A DNA stretch of 64,000 nucleotides. Origin: Mycobacterium interjectum (GTDB lineage Bacteria; Actinomycetota; Actinomycetes; Mycobacteriales; Mycobacteriaceae). Shown in pieces: positions 51,532 to 60,264 of the stretch. The position numbers were made by a program, and so were the translations under genes. The DNA lies in the NCBI GenBank assembly GCA_002102225.1, contig LQPB01000030.1, positions 1-64,000 of the forward strand, read 5' to 3'. How positions within the stretch are numbered: position 1 is the first letter of the stretch; every line of letters starts with the position of its first letter. The notes beneath the pieces were generated by a model. That model was not told the DNA's origin. It saw only the letters and a program-made list of their open reading frames with translations, and ran no database searches.

Positions 51532-51822
51532 TCAGTGCTTGTCGGTGCGCATCACCTTGGTGCGCAGCACCGACTCGTTGAGGCTCAGCTGCCGGTCGAG
51601 CTCGGACACCGTCGCCGGCTCGGCCTTGAGGTCGACGACGACGTAGATGCCCTCGGCGTGCTTGGCGATCTCGTAGGCCAGCCGGCGCTTGCCCCAGATG
51701 TCGACCTTGTCGACGCTTCCGCCGTCCTTGCGGACGACATTGAGGAACGTCTCCAAGGACGGAGCAACAGTGCGTTCGTCGAGCGTGGGGTCAAGAATGA
51801 CCATGATTTCGTATGGACGCAT
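51532..51822 (-). CDS. rpsF: 30S ribosomal protein S6
   Basis: The 96-residue protein starts [20 protein letters not shown] and contains [20 protein letters not shown], both typical of S6. It binds 16S rRNA together with S18, encoded two genes downstream. It is the first gene of the operon; AGGAGGTGG-type purine sequence precedes the ATG. Confidence 0.97.
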   Translation of the reverse strand: MRPYEIMVILDPTLDERTVAPSLETFLNVVRKDGGSVDKVDIWGKRRLAYEIAKHAEGIYVVVDLKAEPATVSELDRQLSLNESVLRTKVMRTDKH

Positions 51823-51939
51823 GGAAACCTCACCACCTCCTCTGGTCTCAAGCGGCCACGGTCGATCCGTGGCAGGAGGGTCGCCTGCGTCGGCAACCGC
51901 CCCAGGGTACCGGACGCGGGGCCTGCCCAGGAAATCCGC

Positions 51940-52590
51940 TTACCGGCGGGCTTGGAGGTACTCGTTCGCCCTTGCCACGGTGGCTTGGTCGGCTTTGGCG
52001 AGCGCGCCGGAGTCGAACGGCGGCTGCGGGTCGTATTCGATGAGCAACTGGGACGCCTGCGCGGCCTCGCGGTCGACCAGGAGCTCGACCAGCCGCAGCG
52101 CCATGTCGATGCCACTGGACACGCCCGCGGCGGTGATGAGGCGCTGGGGTATGTGCTCGACGACGCGCGTCGGGACGTAGCGCGCGCCCAACTCGTTGAG
52201 CAGGTCCGCGGCCCGCCAGTGGGTCGTCGCGGTGAGCCCGTCGAGCAGGCCGGCCGCGGCCAGCAACAGCGCGCCGGTGCACACCGAGGTGGTGAAGGTG
52301 GTGTCGGGGTGCACCGATTGCAGCCACCCGCGGATGGCCTCTCCTGTCGCGTCGTGGATCAGCTTGCGGGTTCCGATGCCGCCGGGGACCACCACCACGT
52401 CGGGGGCCCCGACCTCGTCGAAGGTGGCGTCGCAGGCGAGGCCGAGCCGCCCGTTTTCGGTGCGCACCTCGCCCCGGCGGTGCCCCACGAACACGACGTC
52501 GATCGACGGAATCTGTTGCAGCACTTCGTAGGGGCCCACGGCGTCGAGCGCGGTGAACCGATCGAACAGCGGGATCGCGACGAGGGTCAT
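51940..52590 (-). CDS. DJ-1/PfpI family protein (GATase1-like)
   Basis: The 216-residue protein has the class I glutamine-amidotransferase-like fold: PDVVVVPGGIGTRKL, then the nucleophile elbow TTSVCTGALLLAAAGLL with the reactive Cys, and TTHWRAADLL with a His after it. It resembles the DJ-1/PfpI group that includes isonitrile hydratases and AraC-type sensors but has no DNA-binding domain. It matches Rv0052 by position. Its ATG overlaps the upstream stop by 4 bp. Substrate is unknown. Confidence 0.88.
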   Translation of the reverse strand: MTLVAIPLFDRFTALDAVGPYEVLQQIPSIDVVFVGHRRGEVRTENGRLGLACDATFDEVGAPDVVVVPGGIGTRKLIHDATGEAIRGWLQSVHPDTTFTTSVCTGALLLAAAGLLDGLTATTHWRAADLLNELGARYVPTRVVEHIPQRLITAAGVSSGIDMALRLVELLVDREAAQASQLLIEYDPQPPFDSGALAKADQATVARANEYLQARR

Positions 52591-54239
52591 GGCTGCCCCA
52601 CCGCCACCGCCGCTTCGCTGTCGGTTTCGGGCGCCGGCGCGTCCGCGCGCCGCAACCCGGGGGGCCGCAGCCACGGCGGCAGCCAACCGGGCGGCGCGTC
52701 CGAGGCGCGGTCGAAGGGGCCGCCCGCCGGATCGTCCACGCGGCCGCCCCATCGCAACAGGTCCTCCTCGGGGCGATAGATCTGCCGGAGCACCAGCGCA
52801 CACAGCGCCACGACCGCGATGTCGCGCACCAACACCGTCGTGGTGAACACCTGCTCGGGCAGCCCGCGGTTCGGGTTGCCGTACAAGTAATACATCCGCG
52901 GCACCCACACCAGCGCGTCAATCGTCATCCAGGCCAACAGGATTCGGCGATGCGGCAATGCCAGAACGGCGAGCGGCACCAGCCACAGCGAGAACTGCGG
53001 GCTCCAGACCTTGTTGGTCAACAGGAAGGCGGCCACCACCAAAAACGCCAGCTGCGTCAGCCGCGGGCGCCGCGGAGCGGTGAGCGCGACGTATGCGATC
53101 GCCGCGCAGCACCCGATGAACGTCACCGCGACCACCGTGTTCAACACGGTCGGCGGCTGCCAGAAACCCAGCTTGGGATCGAAACCCCGCCAGCCGGTGA
53201 ACGATTTCACCACGCTGTACAGCGAGTCCATGTCGTCACCTCGCCGGGTGTTGAGCCGGAAGAACTCGGACCAACCGCGCGGAAAGAGCACCAACACGGG
53301 AAGATTCACCGCCAGCCAGGTCGCCGCGGCCGTGCCCGCGGTGCGCGCGAGCGCGCCGAGGCGACCGGTCCGGATGCCCAGCACCAACATCGGCCCCAAA
53401 AACAGCAACGGATACAGCTTGGCGGCGGCGCCCAATCCGATCAGCAGACCGGCGAGCACCGGTCTACGCCGGGCCCAGGCCAGCAGGCCGCCCATCGCGA
53501 AAGCCGTTGCCAGGGCATCGAAATTGGTGAAAATTTGAAAGATCACCAGCGGTGAGGCGGCCACCAGGGCCGCGTCCCAGATGCGCCGGCCCGACAGGCC
53601 GGCCGTCGCCCAGACGGTGCCCAGCCAGGCTAAGGCCAACCCGAACGCCGCGACGTTGAAAAACATCACCACCTCGGCGACCACCGGCAGCGGGGCGAGC
53701 TTGCTCAGCGCGGTGTAGGTCTTGGCCAGCGCCATCGACACGTACTGATACACACCGGTCAGCACGGGATACTCCATGTATCGCACCGCGGGCTGACCGT
53801 CGTAGCGGGTCTGGGGTGCGCCGCTAGCGTCGGTTTCGATCCAACTCGACTTGTACGGAAACTTGCCCTGGCTCAACAACTCCGCGCCGTAGAGGGGCAC
53901 GGTGTCGGAGTAGCACAACTCGTAGTAGGCGCGTTGGTTATCCCAGTTGGCGACCCGTTGATCGCCCGTCCCGGTGCCGGTGCTCTGCAGACATGCCGCC
54001 TTGGTCGACCAGCCCAGTGCCAGGAACACCAGCGCGATCAAAAACATCACCCGCACCGGGGTCATCACCCGGGCTCGGCCGATCAGCGCGTGCCGGCCCA
54101 CCGGACCGCCGCCGGCCTCCGCCAGCGCAGCGCCCAGAAAGTCGGTGCGGCTTGGGCAATCGCGGTTGTCGACGTTGCGCAGATCGCCCGCCAACGGCTG
54201 CGGCGAGATGGTGGCGCTCTGCTGCTGAGCGCCGGTCAC
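52587..54239 (-). CDS. DUF2029/GT87-type membrane glycosyltransferase
   Basis: The 550-residue polytopic protein has about 12 membrane helices with an extracytoplasmic loop after the first (YYELCYSDTVPLYGAELLSQGKFPY). The acidic ETDASG stretch and LLIGLGAAAKLYPLLFLGP belong to the polyprenyl-phosphate-mannose-dependent mannosyltransferase family (GT87). It matches Rv0051 by position. The GTG at 54239 overlaps the ponA1 stop (GTGA); the longer frame from 54641 would run over ponA1. Its C-terminus is Pro/Arg-rich and cytoplasmic. It probably glycosylates a cell-envelope lipoglycan. Confidence 0.85.
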   Translation of the reverse strand: MTGAQQQSATISPQPLAGDLRNVDNRDCPSRTDFLGAALAEAGGGPVGRHALIGRARVMTPVRVMFLIALVFLALGWSTKAACLQSTGTGTGDQRVANWDNQRAYYELCYSDTVPLYGAELLSQGKFPYKSSWIETDASGAPQTRYDGQPAVRYMEYPVLTGVYQYVSMALAKTYTALSKLAPLPVVAEVVMFFNVAAFGLALAWLGTVWATAGLSGRRIWDAALVAASPLVIFQIFTNFDALATAFAMGGLLAWARRRPVLAGLLIGLGAAAKLYPLLFLGPMLVLGIRTGRLGALARTAGTAAATWLAVNLPVLVLFPRGWSEFFRLNTRRGDDMDSLYSVVKSFTGWRGFDPKLGFWQPPTVLNTVVAVTFIGCCAAIAYVALTAPRRPRLTQLAFLVVAAFLLTNKVWSPQFSLWLVPLAVLALPHRRILLAWMTIDALVWVPRMYYLYGNPNRGLPEQVFTTTVLVRDIAVVALCALVLRQIYRPEEDLLRWGGRVDDPAGGPFDRASDAPPGWLPPWLRPPGLRRADAPAPETDSEAAVAVGQP

Positions 54240-56860
54240 GGTGGCGGCGGGGGCGCTTGCGGGCCACCCGGCGGAACGCCGGGGAGTTGCGGCCCGCCCG
54301 GCGCGGGGTTGCCCGGCTGTTCCCCGCCTGGCTGGTTGCCGCCGGGCGGCGGCGGCGCGTTGGTGATCGTCGTGGGCGGGCCGACCGGGATGGTGATGCC
54401 CGGCGCCACCTCGATCGTGGGCTGTATGACGGTCACCTGTGGCGGCGCCGGCGGGGGCGGCGCCGCGGGCACGCCCGCGTAGCCACCGATCTCGCTCGGC
54501 TTGGGGAAGCTCTCGTTGGAGCTGCCCTTCAGGGCGCCGTCCATGGTCGACTTCCAAATGTCCGATGGCAGGCCGGAACCGTAAACCTCTGCGCCCGAGG
54601 CGGTGACGAGCGGCACGTTGTCTTGGACGGTGCCCACCCACACCGCCGTCGACAGCGACGGCGTGTATCCGACCATCCAGGCGTCCTTGTTGGCCTGGGT
54701 GTCGCCCAACTGCACCGTCCCGGTCTTGGCCGCCGACGGGCGCCCGCCGGCCAGGCTGTGCCCGCGCGAGTACGCGGCGATCGGCTGCATCGCGGCGGTG
54801 ACGTTGTCCGCGACGCCCTTGTCGATGCGGTTCTCGCCGCTGTTGTCGGAGTTGCTGGCGTCGAAAAGCACCTGGCCCTCCGCATTGACGACCTTTTGCA
54901 CCAAATGCGGCCGGTGATAAACGCCGGACGCGGCCAGCGTGGCATACGCCGAGGCCATGTCTATCGGCCGGGTTTGGTACTGCCCCAGCACAATTCCGTT
55001 GTTCGGCGGACCGCCCTTGCCGTCCTCGGACAGCGTGTGCGCGACGCCGGGGAAGCTCTTCGCGACGCCGGCCTGGTGCGCGGCATCCGCCACGGCCTGC
55101 GGCCCGCCCTTCAGCTTGAGCATCAGCCGGTAGTAGGCGGTGTTGAGCGAAAGCTTCAGCGCCTCGGCGATATTGCAGGTCCCGCAGTTTTCCCCGTCGA
55201 CGTTGGTGATCTTGATCCCGTCGACGGTGAGCGGTGAGCTGTCGACCTGATAACCCAGACCGATGCCCTGTTGCAGCGCCGCAACCAAGGCGAACACCTT
55301 GAACGACGACCCGGTCTGCAGCCCCGCCTGGGCGAAGTCGAAACCGTTGGCGTCGGAGCCGCCGTAGTAGGCGCGTATCGCGCCGTTGTGCGGATCGATC
55401 GACACCACCGCGGACCGCATATCGGGGTCCTGCCCGTCGAGGTATTTCGAAACCGATTTCTCGGCGGCCTGCTGGGCCTTCGGATCGATCGTCGTGGTGA
55501 CCTGCAGGCCTTGGGTGTTCAGCGTCTGTTCGTCGATGTTGAAGAGCTCCATCAGCTCTTTGGTCACCTGACGCTCGATCAGCCCGTTGGGACCGGTGGT
55601 CTGGTTCTGCGCCCGGGCCTGGTCGGGTGGCAGGGTCACCGGAAACACCTGCGCCGCACGGTCACTCGGGGACAGCGCCTTGGTTTCCACCATGCCGTCG
55701 AGCACCCAATTCCACCGCTCCGCGGCGCCCTTCGGGTCGACGGCCGGGTCCAGCGAGGACGGCCGCCGGATCAGCGCCGCCAGCAGCGCACCCTCCGAGA
55801 CGGTGAGCTGCTCGACCGGCTTGTCGAAATAGGCCTTGGCGGCGGCCGAGATGCCGTAGGCGCCCCGGCCGAAGTAGATGATGTTCAGATAGGCCTGCAA
55901 GACATCGTCTTTGGACCACTCCCCCGACATCTTGGTGGCGATGACCAATTCCTTGGCCTTGCGCATCAGGCCGCTGAACCCGTGCTGCGCCGAACCGACG
56001 AGCGCGTTCTTCACGTACTGCTGGGTGATCGTCGATCCGCCCTGCAGCTCGCCGCCGCCGAACAGGTCGTTGTTCACCGCACGCGCGAAACCGGTGAACG
56101 AGATGCCGGGGTTCGAGTAGAAGTTGCGGTCCTCCGCGGCGATCACCGCCTGACGCACATGCACGGGCACCTGGCTGATGTTGACGTCAACCCGATTGCC
56201 CTCGGGCGGAACGATCTTCGCGATCTCGGAGCCGTCGCTGGCCAGAATCGTCGACACCTGGTTGGTGCGGATGTTGCCCGGCTTGGGGACGTCGACGATG
56301 AAGTACGCCATCGCGAAGGTAACGATCGGCAACAGGACCAGCGCCGCCAGGGTGAGGTAGGCCGCGCGGCGCACCCACAGCCAGTTGATCTGGTCGACCC
56401 AGCTCCAGTTGAACGGCGCTCGGCCGCCGGCACCCCCGGACCCGGCGGGCGGTTGGGGTGGCGGCGGTGGCGGCCCCTCGGGTGGGCGGCGCCCGAGCAT
56501 CGGCGCCTCGCGCCGCGCGGATGCTGACGTCGCCCGCCCGTCGAGGGCGGCCTTGACCTCGTCGATCGGGTCTCGCTGCGGCGGCGCCGACGCGGGGGTT
56601 TCCAGCGCCGCCTTGACCTCCTGGATGGGGTCGGGCCGGCGGGGCGCGCGGTCGTCGACGACGGGCGGCAGGATCGTGGTCAGCCGGTCGTCGGGGGGAA
56701 CCGGGCGGCGGCGGCCGGGCCCTGCTGGCGCGTCGCGCCCCTCCGGCCCCGGCCGGGCGGGATCGCCGGGCCGGTCGGTGCTCGCGTGCTTGCCCACGCG
56801 CTCAGTCGCCGATTCGTTCAGGTCACTGCGCGACTGGTCGTGGCGCCCTTCGTTACTCAA
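54236..56860 (-). CDS. ponA1: Bifunctional penicillin-binding protein PonA1
   Basis: The 874-residue class A PBP has a long Pro-rich cytoplasmic tail (1-150), a membrane helix (LTLAALVLLPIVTFAMAYFIV), a GT51 transglycosylase domain (AAEDRNFYSNPG with the catalytic Glu, GGSTITQQYVKNAL) and a transpeptidase domain (GSSFKVFAL as SxxK, SLNTAYY as SxN, AKTGTVQLG as KTG). A long Pro/Gly-rich C-terminal tail follows. The TTG at 56860 is chosen because SNEGRHDQS there aligns with the long form of M. tuberculosis PonA1; it overlaps the DUF5318 stop by 8 bp. It polymerises and crosslinks peptidoglycan at the poles. Confidence 0.92.
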   Translation of the reverse strand: MSNEGRHDQSRSDLNESATERVGKHASTDRPGDPARPGPEGRDAPAGPGRRRPVPPDDRLTTILPPVVDDRAPRRPDPIQEVKAALETPASAPPQRDPIDEVKAALDGRATSASARREAPMLGRRPPEGPPPPPPQPPAGSGGAGGRAPFNWSWVDQINWLWVRRAAYLTLAALVLLPIVTFAMAYFIVDVPKPGNIRTNQVSTILASDGSEIAKIVPPEGNRVDVNISQVPVHVRQAVIAAEDRNFYSNPGISFTGFARAVNNDLFGGGELQGGSTITQQYVKNALVGSAQHGFSGLMRKAKELVIATKMSGEWSKDDVLQAYLNIIYFGRGAYGISAAAKAYFDKPVEQLTVSEGALLAALIRRPSSLDPAVDPKGAAERWNWVLDGMVETKALSPSDRAAQVFPVTLPPDQARAQNQTTGPNGLIERQVTKELMELFNIDEQTLNTQGLQVTTTIDPKAQQAAEKSVSKYLDGQDPDMRSAVVSIDPHNGAIRAYYGGSDANGFDFAQAGLQTGSSFKVFALVAALQQGIGLGYQVDSSPLTVDGIKITNVDGENCGTCNIAEALKLSLNTAYYRLMLKLKGGPQAVADAAHQAGVAKSFPGVAHTLSEDGKGGPPNNGIVLGQYQTRPIDMASAYATLAASGVYHRPHLVQKVVNAEGQVLFDASNSDNSGENRIDKGVADNVTAAMQPIAAYSRGHSLAGGRPSAAKTGTVQLGDTQANKDAWMVGYTPSLSTAVWVGTVQDNVPLVTASGAEVYGSGLPSDIWKSTMDGALKGSSNESFPKPSEIGGYAGVPAAPPPPAPPQVTVIQPTIEVAPGITIPVGPPTTITNAPPPPGGNQPGGEQPGNPAPGGPQLPGVPPGGPQAPPPPP

Positions 56861-57275
56861 TGGCCGTTCGGGCGCCGTTGCGCGCCGTCCGCGTGCGGGT
56901 GCCCTTGGGAGGGCGGATCGCACCCATCACATACGACTTCACGAGATGGTTCCAGCTGCAGGTCCGGCACACTTCCACCACGTGCACGGAGAACTCCTCG
57001 AAGCGGGTCGCCAGCATCACCAACTCTTCGGCGGTGCGAGCCGAGCCCGACACCGCACCCAGGTGGTCGCCGAATACCCACGAGACCAGGGTCAGCTGTT
57101 CCTTACGGCAGATCGGGCACATCACCTGGCTCTGTTTGCCGTGAAACTTTGCGGCGCGCAGCAAATATGGGTTGGCGTCGCAGACTTCGGACACACCGGT
57201 GCGGCCGGAGTAGACCTCGGCGAGCAGCGAGCGCCGCCGAAGCGCGTAGTCCACCACCTGTCGCTGCAGTCGCAC
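56853..57275 (-). CDS. DUF5318 zinc-ribbon-like protein (Rv0049-like)
   Basis: The 140-residue protein begins MRLQRQVVDYALRRRSLLAEVYSG, identical in style to Rv0049. It has a Cys pair CPICRKEQ and a second CRTCSWNH, which probably bind zinc. The GTG at 57275 gives the family start; upstream in-frame codons are unrelated. It precedes ponA1 in the same transcript and is divergent from the DUF1707 gene. A link with envelope synthesis is suggested only by that position. Confidence 0.88.
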   Translation of the reverse strand: MRLQRQVVDYALRRRSLLAEVYSGRTGVSEVCDANPYLLRAAKFHGKQSQVMCPICRKEQLTLVSWVFGDHLGAVSGSARTAEELVMLATRFEEFSVHVVEVCRTCSWNHLVKSYVMGAIRPPKGTRTRTARNGARTAIE

Positions 57276-57399
57276 GCTGACCAGAGTACGTGGCCGTCCG
57301 CCCCACCGACACGCAACCGAGGCTGTTGCCGGCCCGAGCCGTGGCGATCGACCACCGCATCCTGTGCCGAACCCGAGCCATACTCCTACGATCATCGGC

Positions 57400-58281
57400 G
57401 TGGCGAAATTGCCGGGGACCTCGCTCGCGGATCGAGCGACGAGGACGACCCGTGCCAAAGACAGCGACCGGCAAGATGCCTGCGCGATCCTCGACGTCGC
57501 CCTGGGCGACGGCGAGCTTTCCGAGCAAGAGCATCGGGAGCGGGTCAGCGCGGCGACCCAAGCGGTCACGCTCGGCGACTTGCAGGACTTGGTGGACGAT
57601 CTGCAGGGCGGCGGAACCACGCGGCCGGGGTGGGCCGCCGGGTCGCGCCCGAAGCTGCCCAAGTTCGGCGGTCGGGGCCTACTGGCCGCCGCTTTCGTCG
57701 CGTCGGTATTGCTTGGTGTCCTCGTCGGCTGGGGGCTCTACGGCAACACCCGGACGCCGTTGGACTTCACCACCGATCCGGGAGCCAAGCCCGACGGAGT
57801 CGTCCCGGTGGTCCTGACACCACCCACCCAGCTGCATTCCGTCGGCGGCCTGACCGGCTTGCTCGAGCAAACACGCAAAAGGTTCGGCAACGCCGTCGGC
57901 TTCCGGCTGGTGATCTACCCGACCTACGCGGTGCTCGACCGCCCGGATCCCTCCGACGACCGCCGCGTGCTGGCCTACGATTACCGCGGCGGGTGGGCCG
58001 ATCCAACCAGCTCGGCGAAGAGCTCCGCCGACGGCCCCGTCGCGGTCGACCTGGGCAATTTCGACATCGCGGCGACGGTGGGCATCATGCGCGGGGCCCC
58101 GGAAACCCTCCACATGAAGCCGTCCGACGTCAAAACCACCTATCTGGTGATCGAACCCGCAACCGACCCGACCACCCCGGGGGCGCTTTCGCTGTCGGTG
58201 TATGTGTCGGGCGACTACGGCGGCGGTTACATCGTCTTCGCCGGTGACGGCAGGATCAAGCGGATCAGTCCGCCCTCATAG
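57400..58281 (+). CDS. DUF1707-domain membrane protein (Rv0048c-like)
   Basis: The 293-residue protein has an N-terminal DUF1707 domain (RAKDSDRQDACAILDVALGDGELSEQEHRERV), a single membrane helix (LLAAAFVASVLLGVLVGWGLY at about residues 91-111) and a large outer domain (VLTPPTQLHSVGGLTGLLEQTRKRFG...). The DUF1707 part faces the cytoplasm. It matches Rv0048c by content and position. The GTG at 57400 is chosen because the conserved part follows directly. Function is unknown. Confidence 0.85.
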   Translation: MAKLPGTSLADRATRTTRAKDSDRQDACAILDVALGDGELSEQEHRERVSAATQAVTLGDLQDLVDDLQGGGTTRPGWAAGSRPKLPKFGGRGLLAAAFVASVLLGVLVGWGLYGNTRTPLDFTTDPGAKPDGVVPVVLTPPTQLHSVGGLTGLLEQTRKRFGNAVGFRLVIYPTYAVLDRPDPSDDRRVLAYDYRGGWADPTSSAKSSADGPVAVDLGNFDIAATVGIMRGAPETLHMKPSDVKTTYLVIEPATDPTTPGALSLSVYVSGDYGGGYIVFAGDGRIKRISPPS

Positions 58282-58332
58282 CCGCTGGTACCGGGACTTT
58301 TCCCGGAGGCGACGCTGTGACTAATAGCGCAC

Positions 58333-58372
58333 CAACACCGGGTAGTGTTGTGGCGAATATATCGAGGCGATA
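58333..58372. promoter_or_regulatory. Two inverted repeats upstream of PadR/ino1
   Basis: CAACAC (58333-58338), six bases, then GTGTTG (58345-58350) is a perfect inverted repeat. Ten bases on, TATCG-AGG-CGATA (58360-58372) is another. Both lie 67-106 bp before the PadR start codon, fitting autoregulation or another input to the PadR-ino1 unit. Confidence 0.45.
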
Positions 58373-58438
58373 CGATGACGCGAGGCGTCGGACCGTTAAG
58401 TCCTCAAGTCACTAGCCATCACAAAAGGGGGTGAATCG

Positions 58439-58981
58439 ATGCTTGAGCTCGCCATCCTGGGCCTTCTCATCGAGTCACCCATGCACGGCTACGAATTGCG
58501 GAAGCGGCTGACCGGCCTGCTCGGCGCGTTCCGGGCGTTCTCGTATGGGTCGCTCTACCCGGCGCTGCGGCGCATGCAGGCCGAGGGCCTGATCGCCGAG
58601 AACGCCGCGCCGGCCGGCACCCCGGTGCGGCGAGCGCGGCGGGTCTACCAGCTCACCGAGGAGGGCCGCCGGCGCTTCGGAGAACTGGTGGCCGACACCG
58701 GACCCCACAACTACACCGACGACGGCTTCGGGGTGCACCTGGCGTTCTTCAACCGGACGCCGGCCGAGGCGCGCATGCGCATCCTCGAAGGCCGCCGTCG
58801 CCAGGTTGAAGAGCGGCGGGAGGGCCTGCGCGAAGCAGTGGCGCGGGCCAGTAGCTCGTTCGACCGCTACACCCGGCAGCTTCACCAGCTGGGCCTCGAG
58901 TCCAGCGAGCGCGAAGTGAAGTGGCTCAACGAGCTCATCGCTGCGGAGCGGGCAATGCCCGGCCTCTCCGAGCAGACGTAA
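58439..58981 (+). CDS. PadR family regulator (Rv0047c-like)
   Basis: The 180-residue PadR protein has the winged helix MLELAILGLLIESPMHGYELRKRLTG, FSYGSLYPALRRMQAEGLI and the wing ARRVYQLTEEGRRR. The C-terminal helical domain (MRILEGRRRQVEERREGLREAV) forms the dimer. Its ATG has AAAGGGGG 8 bp upstream. It lies directly before ino1 and is likely to regulate it and itself. It matches Rv0047c by position and length. Confidence 0.93.
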   Translation: MLELAILGLLIESPMHGYELRKRLTGLLGAFRAFSYGSLYPALRRMQAEGLIAENAAPAGTPVRRARRVYQLTEEGRRRFGELVADTGPHNYTDDGFGVHLAFFNRTPAEARMRILEGRRRQVEERREGLREAVARASSSFDRYTRQLHQLGLESSEREVKWLNELIAAERAMPGLSEQT

Positions 58982-59042
58982 AACCCCCTGCACGAAATCC
59001 GATCAGCTGAGACACAAGGTTATGGAGTGAGGAGAACGCCCT

Positions 59043-60149
59043 ATGAGTGACCAGAAGCCGTTGGGCGCGCCGGAGGCGCAGACGGACGTACGAGTCGCCA
59101 TCGTTGGCGTCGGGAACTGCGCGTCTTCGCTGGTTCAGGGCGTGCAGTACTACCTCGACGCGGACGAGAACAGCGCCGTGCCCGGGCTGATGCACGTGAA
59201 GTTCGGTCAGTACCACGTGCGCGACGTCAAGTTCGTCGCCGCGTTCGACGTGGACGCCAAGAAGGTCGGGTTCGACCTGTCGGAGGCCATCTTCGCGTCG
59301 GAGAACAACACCATCAAGATCGCCGACGTGCCGCCCACCAACGTGACGGTGCAACGCGGCCCGACGCTCGACGGCATCGGCAAGTACTACGCCGACACCA
59401 TCGAGCTTTCCGACGCCGAGCCCGTGGACGTGGTCAAGGTCCTCCGGGAGAACGACGTCGACGTGCTGGTGTCCTACCTGCCGGTGGGCTCGGAGGAGGC
59501 CGACAAGTTCTACGCCCAGTGCGCGATCGACGCCGGCGTGGCGTTCGTCAACGCGCTGCCGGTGTTCATCGCCTCGGACCCGGTGTGGGCCAAGAAGTTC
59601 GCCGACGCCGGCGTCCCGATCGTCGGTGACGACATCAAGAGCCAGGTCGGCGCCACCATCACCCACCGCGTGATGGCCAAGCTGTTCGAGGACCGCGGCG
59701 TGCAGCTCGACCGCACCATGCAGCTCAACGTGGGCGGCAACATGGACTTCCTCAACATGCTCGAGCGCGAGCGGCTGGAGTCCAAGAAGATCTCCAAGAC
59801 CCAGGCCGTGACGAGCAACCTGCAGCGCGAGTTCAAGACCAAGGACGTGCACATCGGGCCGTCCGACCACGTGGGCTGGCTCGACGACCGCAAGTGGGCC
59901 TACGTGCGGCTGGAGGGCCGCGCGTTCGGTGACGTGCCGCTGAACCTGGAGTACAAGCTCGAGGTGTGGGACTCGCCGAACTCCGCCGGCGTCATCATCG
60001 ACGCGGTGCGGGCGGCCAAGATCGCTAAGGACCGCGGGATCGGCGGGCCGGTGGTTCCGGCGTCGGCCTATTTGATGAAGAGCCCGCCGCAGCAGCTGCC
60101 CGACGACGTCGCGCGGACGCAGCTCGAAGAGTTCATCATCGAGGGGTAA
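59043..60149 (+). CDS. ino1: myo-Inositol-1-phosphate synthase
   Basis: The 368-residue enzyme converts glucose-6-phosphate to myo-inositol-1-phosphate with bound NAD. The nucleotide loop is [20 protein letters not shown], with [17 protein letters not shown] and [31 protein letters not shown] and [19 protein letters not shown] belong to the catalytic core. Inositol feeds phosphatidylinositol, PIM/LAM and mycothiol synthesis. The ATG at 59043 has GAGGAG 8 bp upstream and is 61 bp after the PadR gene. A 16-bp perfect hairpin starts 14 bp past the stop. Confidence 0.97.
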   Translation: MSDQKPLGAPEAQTDVRVAIVGVGNCASSLVQGVQYYLDADENSAVPGLMHVKFGQYHVRDVKFVAAFDVDAKKVGFDLSEAIFASENNTIKIADVPPTNVTVQRGPTLDGIGKYYADTIELSDAEPVDVVKVLRENDVDVLVSYLPVGSEEADKFYAQCAIDAGVAFVNALPVFIASDPVWAKKFADAGVPIVGDDIKSQVGATITHRVMAKLFEDRGVQLDRTMQLNVGGNMDFLNMLERERLESKKISKTQAVTSNLQREFKTKDVHIGPSDHVGWLDDRKWAYVRLEGRAFGDVPLNLEYKLEVWDSPNSAGVIIDAVRAAKIAKDRGIGGPVVPASAYLMKSPPQQLPDDVARTQLEEFIIEG

Positions 60150-60163
60150 CTCTCCGGTTTCAT

Positions 60164-60209
60164 CGACTGTGGGGTGAGGGACGCGTCAGGCGACCTCACC
60201 CCACAGTCG
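60164..60209 (+). terminator. Perfect 16-bp stem-loop after ino1
   Basis: CGACTGTGGGGTGAGG (60164-60179) and CCTCACCCCACAGTCG (60194-60209) pair without mismatch around a 14-base loop. The stem starts 14 bp beyond the ino1 stop and lies 55 bp before the next gene. No U-tract follows, as is common for mycobacterial terminators. Confidence 0.65.
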
Positions 60210-60264
60210 TCTTCGGCCCAATTCGTCGACACGGCGCTGTGCGGGTGCTTAGCATCAGTTCTCG

